Shown here piece after piece: positions 35,801 to 42,723 of a stretch of DNA of 64,000 nt (positions are counted from its first letter, which is position 1; every line of letters begins with the position of its first letter). The position numbers and the translations under genes are program-made. A model generated the notes under the pieces. It was not told the DNA's origin. It saw only the letters and a program-made list of their open reading frames with translations, and did no database searches. This DNA is from Planctobacterium sp047947135 (lineage in GTDB: Bacteria > Pseudomonadota > Gammaproteobacteria > Enterobacterales > Alteromonadaceae): NCBI GenBank assembly GCA_047947135.1, contig CP170457.1, positions 3,348,001 through 3,412,000 on the forward strand, read 5' to 3'.

Positions 35801-36322
35801 GACATGCTGGAACAGGCAGTGGAGGCCATTAAAGAAGGTAAAGAGCCGGCACTGGAGAATTTATTATCAGAGCAAACAGAAATCGATCTCCGATTACCTG
35901 CACTTATCCCGGAAGATTACGTTCCCGACGTGAATATTCGGTTGTCGCTATACAAGAAAATTGCCTCATGTAAAAATCATGATGATTTGGACGATGTACG
36001 CATTGAACTTATTGACCGATTTGGTTTACTACCTGACTCAGCTAAAAATCTGTTCGCCGTGAGTGAGTTGAAGTTAATGGCAAGACCACTGGGCATACAA
36101 CGCATTGAAGCCCACGCGCAAGGTGGATTTGTTGAGTTCTCGGAGAAAACAGACATTGATCCCGGTTTTATTATTAAGTTGATTCAATCGCAGCCGAAAG
36201 TGTATAAATTTGACGGTCCACAAAAACTGAAATTCGTCAAAAATATCGAAAAATATGAACACCGGATAAAATTGGTTGATAGCATGTTGCAGGACTTTAA
36301 CAGGCAAAGGAAAGTAGCTTAA
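32837..36322 (+). CDS. mfd: Transcription-repair coupling factor Mfd
   Basis: 1161 residues. An ATP-driven DNA translocase that removes stalled RNA polymerase and recruits UvrA. The N-terminal UvrB-like region contains FPDWETLAYDTFSPHQDI and HGEVSIRGGIIDLYP. The RNA polymerase interaction domain follows around residues 490-560 (LEHGIGRFIGM, EYAKKAKLYVPVASL). The RecG-like translocase has Walker A CGDVGFGKTEVAM near residue 640, DEEHRFGV near 740, TATPIPRTLNMA, and QLRGRVGRSHHQAYAYML. The C-terminal autoinhibitory domain ends at the csiV start, which overlaps the mfd stop by one base. Confidence 0.97.
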   Translation: MNKSSIFTPALPSKQGEQRFWGRLIGGSLPLTIASTARTSAQRLVLVTADTPTAYKLEREIRYFLKGSDLSVNVFPDWETLAYDTFSPHQDIVSQRLETLYELSQPGHDIFIMPVTTLLQKLSPTDFLGKYLLILKTGQQINLDNFRQRFSKAGYSTVNQVMQHGEVSIRGGIIDLYPMGSKVPYRIDLFDDEVESIREFDPETQRSGDKVKEIRLLPAHEFPIDEAGINTFKENYKSLFDAPVGKGSIFADVVSGIMPAGIEYYLPLFFEQTGTIFDYLHEDTLFAVYGDIKNASEFYWADVADRYEQYRWDPLKPLVPPESLFLRIEELFQQLKKWPRITLHDNDIEERVGSVNYPVSKLPDVTINSGLQVPHVKLQEQLKVWQKNAVKVLFCSESAGRKETLTTLLKKAQVVPESFATLDDFLGSHDSIGITTSPVETSFIYEASDGAFAFITEAELLGHKVSQRRMRKKHEATDESAVIKNLAELSPGQPVVHLEHGIGRFIGMQTLDVGGINTEYLTIEYAKKAKLYVPVASLHLINRYSGGQSENAPLHSLGNDTWSKAKQKAAEKVRDVAAQLLEVYAQRESKPGHAYKIDWQHYQQFADSFPFEETPDQEQAINAVINDMGTNRAMDRLVCGDVGFGKTEVAMRAAFLAAYQGKQVAVLVPTTLLAQQHYENFKDRFADWPFNIEVMSRFKTAKEQKSVMSALEEGKVEIVVGTHKLLQKDIKFADLGLLIIDEEHRFGVQQKERIKSLRANVDILTLTATPIPRTLNMALSGMRDLSIIATPPAKRLAIKTFVRQRDEKLIREAIMREILRGGQVYFLHNEVETIERTAEEIRRIVPEAKVSIAHGQMRERELERMMSDFYHQRFNVLVCTTIIETGIDIPSANTILMDRADHLGLAQMHQLRGRVGRSHHQAYAYMLTPHPKRMTRDATKRLEAIANLEDLGAGFALATHDLEIRGAGELLGEEQSGQISTVGFSLYMDMLEQAVEAIKEGKEPALENLLSEQTEIDLRLPALIPEDYVPDVNIRLSLYKKIASCKNHDDLDDVRIELIDRFGLLPDSAKNLFAVSELKLMARPLGIQRIEAHAQGGFVEFSEKTDIDPGFIIKLIQSQPKVYKFDGPQKLKFVKNIEKYEHRIKLVDSMLQDFNRQRKVA

Positions 36323-37659
36323 TGATACGAGGGTTGTGTATAACCTTATTATTTGCCGCATCAAGCATGGCGACGGCACAAACTCGGCAGCCGGGGGATC
36401 CATGGTGGTTTGAAGTTGAGGCTCTGTTCTTTACGCGTGATGTAACCATAGAGCAGTTGCAGGAAAAATTTATCGATGATTTTGATGCCATAGAGTCTGA
36501 TGTATACCCCAGTTTTGTGCGCTCACTACTGGCACCGGATATTCGCTTACTCAGACAGTCATTGCCGATATGCAGTGAACGGGATGCCCTGCCAGCACTG
36601 CCATTACAAACTGTTCCAGCACCAGAAATATCACAGGACCTAATTCATGGTGATCTTAATAGTTACCTTGAGAAGCTCGATAAACGAATAGATATTATTG
36701 ACAACCTGCAGCTGTTTGAAGAGCAGCAAACCGAATCCATGAATTCTCAGGACTTTGCCCGCAGCACAATTGATTCGGGTCGGTTTGATTTGCAAAGCCA
36801 AAACAACAGCAGGCTAAATGACAGTGCACTTGAAATCACTGAAGTTGATTTGAACACTGTCGATTACACTACCTTTAACAATGAACCGCCCGTCGCTGCA
36901 ACACATCCTCCAATTGCTTGGCTAATTGCAGATAGCGCGAATGCCATTGTCCTCCCCGAAGCGCTTCATTGCCAATGGCCGGTTGAAGCCGAAGTCTATT
37001 TCGATGACACTGAATATCAATGGCGCAACCAAGTGGATGTTTCCGTCGTACCAAGAATATTAAACGGTATTGAGTTTCCTTTCAGCGAACAAGCTTATGT
37101 CCTTCCAGACAGTGAGCTTGAACTGACCGAGGTTTATCGCCATATGCGCAATAGCCGTGATTTAAAACCTCTCCTGCATATGGCATGGCGTCAAAACGTT
37201 GCAACCGGAAGAGACAACGCTCCTTTCTACCATATTTTTGCGGGACAGAAGTTTGTCACAGAACAGCAAAAACAAGATGGCATCGTCACACCCCAACCCA
37301 CATTCGATGATCCTCTGGCGGTTATTGAATATGCACTTTCAGAAGATTTTACAGTTCAGGAACAGCAAACCGAGAAAACCAATCTTCGCAGCGCAGAATG
37401 GCCAATAGATGGTCTTTTAAAGGTCTTTATAGAATATATCGGTGGTACACCATATTTACATATAGACAGCATATTTGATGTTGCGGTTAATAATGACGCT
37501 AATACCGAACAACACAGCCTTCGTTTTTCGCAATTACGACGGGTTATCAGTACCGAGATTCATTATTTTGATCATCCAGCTTTCGGGTTTGTTATTCAGG
37601 TCAGGCGTTATGAGAGGCCAGAACCTGAATCAGATGAACCAGAAATAACCAATGACTAA
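36322..37659 (+). CDS. csiV: CsiV-family exported protein
   Basis: 445 residues. The signal peptide (residues 1-19, cleavage at ATA-QT) is followed by DPWWFEVEALFFTRD, the family opening, and near the C-terminus YLHIDSIFDVAVN and FSQLRRVISTEIHYFDHPAFGFVIQVRRYE. In Vibrio cholerae, CsiV is a periplasmic activator of the peptidoglycan synthase PBP1a. Placement after mfd with a one-base overlap supports the call. The middle of the protein is long and low in conservation, so the role in this organism is inferred. Confidence 0.82.
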   Translation: MIRGLCITLLFAASSMATAQTRQPGDPWWFEVEALFFTRDVTIEQLQEKFIDDFDAIESDVYPSFVRSLLAPDIRLLRQSLPICSERDALPALPLQTVPAPEISQDLIHGDLNSYLEKLDKRIDIIDNLQLFEEQQTESMNSQDFARSTIDSGRFDLQSQNNSRLNDSALEITEVDLNTVDYTTFNNEPPVAATHPPIAWLIADSANAIVLPEALHCQWPVEAEVYFDDTEYQWRNQVDVSVVPRILNGIEFPFSEQAYVLPDSELELTEVYRHMRNSRDLKPLLHMAWRQNVATGRDNAPFYHIFAGQKFVTEQQKQDGIVTPQPTFDDPLAVIEYALSEDFTVQEQQTEKTNLRSAEWPIDGLLKVFIEYIGGTPYLHIDSIFDVAVNNDANTEQHSLRFSQLRRVISTEIHYFDHPAFGFVIQVRRYERPEPESDEPEITND

Positions 37660-37691
37660 CCGCACTGTGCTTTGTTTATAGCTGTTGCCAA

Positions 37692-37922
37692 TTAACTGCA
37701 TCGTGCCAGACGCATTTTATATCCGAGTAATTCAGGTGAATCTGGATCGAGCAGCTTTAGCGCATTAATCATGGCTACAATGCCAGCTTTTTTTGGTACA
37801 TTGAAGAATACCATGACTCCATCACCACTGTTCTCGTAACCTTAAGCCAGTGAGACTGCTTTCCAGCTAACGTAGTTAACAGAGACGTATATGGACGCTT
37901 CTCTGTAGTAAAACCGTTTTTA
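37692..37922 (-). pseudogene. Degraded gene remnant upstream of the phosphatase
   Basis: On the minus strand, one frame reads protein-like from about 37916 down to a stop at 37692, interrupted once by TAA. Its second half contains GYENSGDGVMVFFNVP followed by LKLLDPDSPELLGYKMRLA. GDGVMVFFNVP recalls the class III nucleotidyl cyclase motif, but that is a weak guess. An 87-codon frame upstream (37920-38183, minus) is in register with it but not recognisable. The stretch includes a 41-bp repeat also found at 40211. I regard this as gene debris rather than a working gene. Confidence 0.4.
37826..37866. repeat. 41-bp imperfect direct repeat flanking the PhoX-like gene, left copy
   Basis: Starts CACTGTTCTCGTAA and ends CTGCTTTCCAG; 36 of 41 bases match 40211-40251. 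Nine bases downstream is TTAACAGAGAC (37876-37886), which also occurs just before the right copy. Confidence 0.8.
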
Positions 37923-38147
37923 GCCCTTCACGCTGCGAAGTAGTGCGAATGCTCTTCTCGTCCCCTGCATAGACAGGTCAATTGCCCAAAGTAACCCAAC
38001 GAGGCGCTTGTCATTAGCTTTAAACATCGACATTATATAAGCTGAAATTACAGATAAGCTTGAAATTGCAGAATGAATCAATGCAAGGATCGAGTAGCGT
38101 AGTTTATCCAGCCATAGCGCATTTGACATTAAGCCCGGAATTATTAA

Positions 38148-40025
38148 ATGACCAAACAACACAACACCTCGCCAGTTTTTCAAGCGGTACTGTCTGCCAG
38201 ATTATCCAGAAGACAGGCCTTAAAAGGTTTGGGCGCAAGCAGTGCAGCAGTGATGATAGCTGGCTGTGGGATCTCATACCAAGCAGACAGACAATCCAAT
38301 GGCGCAGTTGATTCTCTCAACTTTACAGAGTTACCCCATGGCCTGGATACCGATCTCAAGGTGGCTGAAGGCTACCATCCACAGGTACTGGTGCGCTGGG
38401 GCGATCCTATCTTCGCGGATGCCCCGGATTTTGATCCGCACAACCAATCGGAACACACCCAGGTGCAGCAGTTTGGCTTCAATAATGACTTCATCGGCTT
38501 TGTATCATTACCGTTAGGCAGCAACAATTCTGATCACGGCCTGCTGGTGGTTAATCATGAATACTGCCGCTCCAGCATGATGTTCCCCGGCTCACCAGCC
38601 GAAATTGAGCTGACTCGGGAACAGGCACGTACCAACATGATGGCTCATGGCCTGAGTGTGGTTGAAATACGTAAAGACAGCTCGGGCAACTGGCAATTGC
38701 TTAAAGAGTCCCAGTACACTCGCAGGATCACACCAGAAACCGAAATGATGATGACCGGCCCGGCGGCTGGTAGCCAGCGGCTGAAAACCCCCGATTCACC
38801 CGATGGCAAGCGCACCTTTGGTACTTACGGAAATTGCGCCGGTGGCGTCACGCCCTGGGGTACAATCCTCACTGGTGAAGAAAATATCGATTATATGTTT
38901 GGCGGTGACTTTTCCGCCAGTGGAGAGCAAGAAAACTACGAGCGCTTTGGCATGCGTTCCGAGTTTCGCGGCAGTTGGGGATTGCATCATGATCGGTTTG
39001 ACATGAGTAAAACACCAGCTGAGCCTTTACATGCTGGCTGGGTGGTAGAAATAGACCCTTATGATCCTGACTCCATTCCGAAAAAACGCACTACCCTAGG
39101 TCGCTTTAAACATGAAGGCGCCAATATTTTCATCAATGCTGACAACCGGGTTGTTGCCTACACCGGGGATGATCAGCGTTTTGAATATCTGTACCGTTTT
39201 GTCAGTTCCGGACGTTACCAGCCAGACAATCGTGAAGCAAACATGACCTTACTTGATGACGGTATATTGTATTGCGCCAAATTTGATGCTGAGGGCAAAA
39301 TACGTTGGCTGCCCATGGTGTATGGTCAGGGACCATTAACTGCGGAGAATGGCTTCCACAGCCAGGCTGATGTGCAGCTGGATTGCCGTAAAGCTGCCGA
39401 TCTGCTGGGTGCAACTCAAATGGACAGACCCGAAGATGTGGAAGTGAACCCGGTTACAGGTCGGGTGTATGTGATGCTTACCAATAACAGCCGTCGCCAG
39501 GCAACACAAACCGATGGTCCAAACCCCCGAGCAGAGAATCATGGTGGTCAGATTTTGGAATTGGCGCCAGTAGATGGTGATCACTGCGCTGATGAGTTTG
39601 ACTGGGATTTGCTCCTGGTAGCGGGCCCCAAAGAAGAAGCTGGGACTCAGTATCATCCCGCCATGAGCGACAACGGCTGGCTAGCCTGTCCGGACAACTG
39701 TGCTTTCGATAAACTTGGGAACCTATGGATCTCCACTGATGGCGCAGAACATTTCGGTGTTGCCGATGGCGTCTGGGCTACCGAAGTGTCAGGGCCCAAT
39801 CGCGGTCTCACCAAAAGGTTTTTGCGTACGCCTGTTGGAGCAGAATTATGCGGACCGTTTTTTACACCAGATTCCGAAAACTTTTTCTGCGCGGTGCAGC
39901 ATCCAGGTGAAGGCAGTACCTTTGATGCCCCCGTTACCCGCTGGCCCGATTTCGATCCCGCAATACCACCCCGTCCTTCGGTTGTGGTTATTACCCGAAA
40001 AGGCGGTGGCAGAATAGGGAGTTAA
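38148..40025 (+). CDS. PhoX-type (DUF839) phosphatase, Tat-exported, probable lipoprotein
   Basis: 625 residues. The N-terminus has a twin-arginine signal LSRRQALKGLG (Arg21-Arg22), then a hydrophobic segment ending in IAGC (Cys40), a possible lipobox. The body has PhoX-like blocks: LLVVNHEYCRSSMMFPGSP, FGTYGNCAGGVTPWGT with a GEEN loop after it, FGRFKHEGAN-type RFKHEGANIF, DDQRFEYLYRFVSSGRY, RPEDVEVNPVTGRVYVMLTN, and WISTDGAEHFG. PhoX enzymes are Ca/Fe-dependent alkaline phosphatases used for organic phosphate in seawater. By eye its GC content exceeds that of its flanks, and it stands alone between two 41-bp repeats. Confidence 0.88.
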   Translation: MTKQHNTSPVFQAVLSARLSRRQALKGLGASSAAVMIAGCGISYQADRQSNGAVDSLNFTELPHGLDTDLKVAEGYHPQVLVRWGDPIFADAPDFDPHNQSEHTQVQQFGFNNDFIGFVSLPLGSNNSDHGLLVVNHEYCRSSMMFPGSPAEIELTREQARTNMMAHGLSVVEIRKDSSGNWQLLKESQYTRRITPETEMMMTGPAAGSQRLKTPDSPDGKRTFGTYGNCAGGVTPWGTILTGEENIDYMFGGDFSASGEQENYERFGMRSEFRGSWGLHHDRFDMSKTPAEPLHAGWVVEIDPYDPDSIPKKRTTLGRFKHEGANIFINADNRVVAYTGDDQRFEYLYRFVSSGRYQPDNREANMTLLDDGILYCAKFDAEGKIRWLPMVYGQGPLTAENGFHSQADVQLDCRKAADLLGATQMDRPEDVEVNPVTGRVYVMLTNNSRRQATQTDGPNPRAENHGGQILELAPVDGDHCADEFDWDLLLVAGPKEEAGTQYHPAMSDNGWLACPDNCAFDKLGNLWISTDGAEHFGVADGVWATEVSGPNRGLTKRFLRTPVGAELCGPFFTPDSENFFCAVQHPGEGSTFDAPVTRWPDFDPAIPPRPSVVVITRKGGGRIGS

Positions 40026-40196
40026 AATTTTAAATTACTGTTTACACTTCGGGCAATTAACAATAATTTGCCCGAAGCAACTCGAATGAAAGCAGTCCTT
40101 TCAAGTCAATTTCGGTATAAAACTTAGAAAGATTTACCGCCATTTAACCGAATAACACTTCTCTGCTGCCCATACAACTTTGCCCGTTCTAAATAC

Positions 40197-40251
40197 TTAA
40201 CAGAGACAGCCACTGTTCTCGTAATAATAAGCCAGTGATACTGCTTTTCAG
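40197..40251. repeat. 41-bp imperfect direct repeat, right copy, with leading 11-mer
   Basis: TTAACAGAGAC (40197-40207), three bases, then the 41-bp unit at 40211-40251. In the left copy the 11-mer follows the unit instead of preceding it, as expected if both are parts of a longer tandem unit. Confidence 0.75.
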
Positions 40252-40311
40252 TTGCCTCCACTATTACCAACCAAGTGATTATCAGGCAACTGGATTGTGT
40301 GCCATCCTAGC

Positions 40312-40470
40312 CTATCCCTCAACGTCGCTCACCCGTTTTTCACTTTGGATTCCGCTTACACATAAACCTGCAGGATGGCAATAATGTTCATGGAATTTTC
40401 CATCTTCATCATAAGGTTTAGTACTATGTGGAAAATTGGCTTCCCTCACCAAAAATCGAAGTGCCCACAA
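40312..40470 (-). pseudogene. Small frame with zinc-ribbon-like Cys/His pattern, probable remnant
   Basis: 52 codons from a TTG. It contains KPYDEDGKFHEHYCHPAGLC, with Cys and His spacing that recalls a truncated zinc-binding motif. There is no Shine-Dalgarno and no recognised family. More likely a fragment of a larger lost gene than a functional peptide. Confidence 0.25.
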
Positions 40471-40497
40471 TGATCAATAATTGCGCCATTAAAAAAA

Positions 40498-41115
40498 CTA
40501 ACTTTCACCGCGAGTAGCCGCGCCTTTTGGACTATGCCCTGGCTGCGTTCGATTATTTAGCAAAACAAAGGCGGCATAACCGAACCAGGCCATCGTAGGT
40601 ATTGCCCACATACGCTGAACTAAACCGTTGTAAGAAGCAGGTATAAAACCTGCGTATATCAGCCAAAACATCAAGACATGGATAAACGAGAGCATCACCG
40701 ACAGTCGCTCAAACCTACGGGAATTGACTTCCCCTTTAAATTCCAGAGCAGTACACACAGGAATAAGGATCATGAATATAGATAGGTTGTATAACAGATG
40801 CAGAGGACTGTTTAGAGTCCAGACACCGGCACTTATCATGCTCGCACCGAGCAGCATGACGGTCAGGGCCGCGACCGAAAACGTCGCCTTGGTAAGGCGA
40901 TAAATACCTATGCTGAAAATACACATTGATAGACCAATAATAATATCAGCTGCTCGATGCGTAATGGCAAACACCGGGGCCTCCATCGCCACATGACTGA
41001 TGCTTTTGGCAAACACATCAAATCCCGGTATTAAAAGCCCAATACCGATATTGATGATTGAGACAATCCATATCAAGTGCCCCTGATACAAGGCCCAATT
41101 TTTTGTGTTCTCCAT
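40498..41115 (-). CDS. DUF998-like integral membrane protein
   Basis: 205 residues with six hydrophobic segments. The early loop DVFAKSISHVAMEAPVFAITHRAADIIIG resembles the ISHxxxE region of DUF998 and related families. SAGVWTLNSPLHLLYNLSIF follows in the middle. The C-terminal tail is polar (RTQPGHSPKGAATRGES). Family function is unknown. It is a single gene, followed on its upstream side by a decayed solute-binding gene. Confidence 0.65.
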   Translation of the reverse strand: MENTKNWALYQGHLIWIVSIINIGIGLLIPGFDVFAKSISHVAMEAPVFAITHRAADIIIGLSMCIFSIGIYRLTKATFSVAALTVMLLGASMISAGVWTLNSPLHLLYNLSIFMILIPVCTALEFKGEVNSRRFERLSVMLSFIHVLMFWLIYAGFIPASYNGLVQRMWAIPTMAWFGYAAFVLLNNRTQPGHSPKGAATRGES

Positions 41116-41247
41116 GATACCTCTTTACGCTAATCTTATTGGTTAGTCTTATTTTTCTTAATACGAATGTGCAAGCGATTAGAAAGTCGCCATTAACATC
41201 ACAGTTGTTATGGCTGCAATTTTACGATTCTCTGTGTTTTGTTTAAG

Positions 41248-41530
41248 TCACTCATTATTGTAGTAATCCGCTAACAACACTCTCATGCTACCAGACTTTT
41301 TTAACGTGCTTACTTCTCTGTTTAACCACTGGATAAACAACTTGTTCTTTTGCGATACAAAACACTCAAAACTATCCTCAGCACTTTTTAAAGGATGTGC
41401 AAAGGAAAATTTTAAGCGCGCAAAGTCTTGTTTATCAAGGGACAGTTTAATATACGGATAATAATCAATGTACGCTGCAGCTCACCCACTTTGCAATACT
41501 TTTAGACGTTTTCTTGGGTACCAACTTTGA
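41248..41530 (-). pseudogene. Remnant of a periplasmic solute-binding protein gene (C-terminal part)
   Basis: The minus strand encodes a continuous-looking C-terminus, read as WYPRKRLKVLQSG, a stop, then AAAYIDYYPYIKLSLDKQDF and FIQWLNREVSTLKKSG, ending at the stop in 41248-41250. The pattern of a short RLKxLxSG segment, an A-YIDY segment and a late helical W-N-x-LKKSG matches the tail of SBP_bac_3-like proteins common in this group. One frame break or stop interrupts it, and the N-terminal two-thirds are absent. It lies directly downstream of the lodB-like gene, suggesting that the lod operon replaced or truncated it. Confidence 0.6.
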
Positions 41531-41534
41531 CCTG

Positions 41535-42668
41535 TTAAGCTAATAACCTCCGCCCCCAGAATCCTTTATGATTAAATTTACCTCCGCCAGCATGATAATG
41601 CATTTGGTGTTGCTGTAAGTACTGATTAAAGTCGGAAAAAACCGTTTCCTGATAGTTGCTCAGGGCTTTATTGGATCCTGTCCAGATGAGATTAGCAAGG
41701 GCGTGGCCGGCTTTAATTCCGTGATAAACCGATTTAGTTATTCCTGCCGAAGAAATCGAATCATAACTTGAGGCTGCATCACCAACAGCAAGCCAATTTT
41801 GCCCAACTACATTGGACAAAATACTCGATGAAGAAGGTCGCAGATGAATTTCTTCTGGCACTCCTAAAAGACCACCAAACTGTTTGCAGCACTGTTGATA
41901 AAACCAATCGGTAGTAGAAAAATATTGATACCAATTCTCAATAGAATTGAAGTTATTCTCTTTGAGTGCTTTGGTATCGGTACATAGGCTGACGAGAGCT
42001 TTATCATCTGGCAACCGTGTACCGTACCACCATCCCTTTTCAGCACTGCTTACCAAGGTATGAGCGGCATTTTTGGGTGTTCCTTTCAGGTCGTAAAATG
42101 CACATATTGAAACTACATGATCAAGATTGTTTTGAGCAATGTTGAGTCTATTGGTGACACTGCGGCTGTGCCCACTTGCATCCACAACAAAGTCGCAATA
42201 ATGTTGCTTTTGTTTACCATCAGTTTTCAATGTTAATTCAAGCTTCTGTTGCTGAATTCGTACTTCAGACAACCGAGTATCATTAATGACCTTTATTTTT
42301 CTCTCTCGACAGGCATCCTGTAACTGAGCGTTAAATGTTGTTCTATTCAGATGGAAACCGTTGCCTACTGGTGTGAAAAAGAAGTCGTTGTAACCGGGGG
42401 TATCGTCCTGCCATTTAGAAATGCTTCCAGGGCATATTAGATGATCTGTAGTCTCAAGAATGGAAGCAATATTCAACTCATTCAGGTATTGCGTTAGCAT
42501 TGGTGGAACTGTTTCCCCTATTGCAGGAGCGGATTTATTGGGCGCATCACAGAGGGTAATATGAAGTTCATGTCGACTGTTCAAAGCTTGCTGGTGTAAA
42601 GCAAGAGCGGTGGCACACCCCGCAGGGCCGCCACCGATGATATAAATGCTCAGGTTAGATTGCGTCAA
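41535..42668 (-). CDS. LodB-like FAD-dependent maturation protein
   Basis: 377 residues, with a Rossmann GGGPAG motif at residues 12-17, an internal CDFVVDASGHSRSV, and GDAASSYDSISSAG typical of the PHBH/halogenase-like flavoprotein group. In Marinomonas mediterranea, LodB is a flavoprotein of this type needed to form the CTQ cofactor of LodA, and GoxB plays the same role for GoxA. It lies 55 bp downstream of the LodA-like gene on the same strand. The pairing makes a LodB/GoxB role far more likely than a halogenase. No lysine motif typical of tryptophan halogenases was seen. Confidence 0.85.
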   Translation of the reverse strand: MTQSNLSIYIIGGGPAGCATALALHQQALNSRHELHITLCDAPNKSAPAIGETVPPMLTQYLNELNIASILETTDHLICPGSISKWQDDTPGYNDFFFTPVGNGFHLNRTTFNAQLQDACRERKIKVINDTRLSEVRIQQQKLELTLKTDGKQKQHYCDFVVDASGHSRSVTNRLNIAQNNLDHVVSICAFYDLKGTPKNAAHTLVSSAEKGWWYGTRLPDDKALVSLCTDTKALKENNFNSIENWYQYFSTTDWFYQQCCKQFGGLLGVPEEIHLRPSSSSILSNVVGQNWLAVGDAASSYDSISSAGITKSVYHGIKAGHALANLIWTGSNKALSNYQETVFSDFNQYLQQHQMHYHAGGGKFNHKGFWGRRLLA

Positions 42669-42723
42669 AATACATTTCCCGTCTATTTGCTATCTAACCA
42701 GGCTTATTCATATACCATGTCAG

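Larger units (their letters stand above)
37660..38147. other. Gene-poor region between csiV and the PhoX-like gene
   Basis: Holds the remnant at 37692-37922, the first 41-bp repeat copy, and an AT-rich 200-bp stretch before the phosphatase start that must contain its promoter. No clear -35/-10 pair was identified. A PhoB box was not recognised. Confidence 0.4.
40026..40497. other. Gene-poor region after the phosphatase, with the repeat and small frames
   Basis: Contains the second 41-bp repeat copy inside a minus-strand open frame of about 60 codons ending at 40124 (includes EKQYHWLIITRTV). It also contains a second small minus-strand frame at 40312-40470. Neither is recognised. No terminator with a proper T-tract was found after the phosphatase gene. 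Confidence 0.4.

Noticed and set aside
40498..41530. Complete second solute-binding protein gene next to the DUF998-like gene
   Set aside because: Only the C-terminal part can be read and it contains a break; the remaining upstream sequence is occupied by the lodB-like gene.
41535..42668. Tryptophan halogenase
   Set aside because: The flavoprotein fold fits, but adjacency to a LodA-like gene and lack of a halogenase-type catalytic motif favour a LodB/GoxB maturation role.
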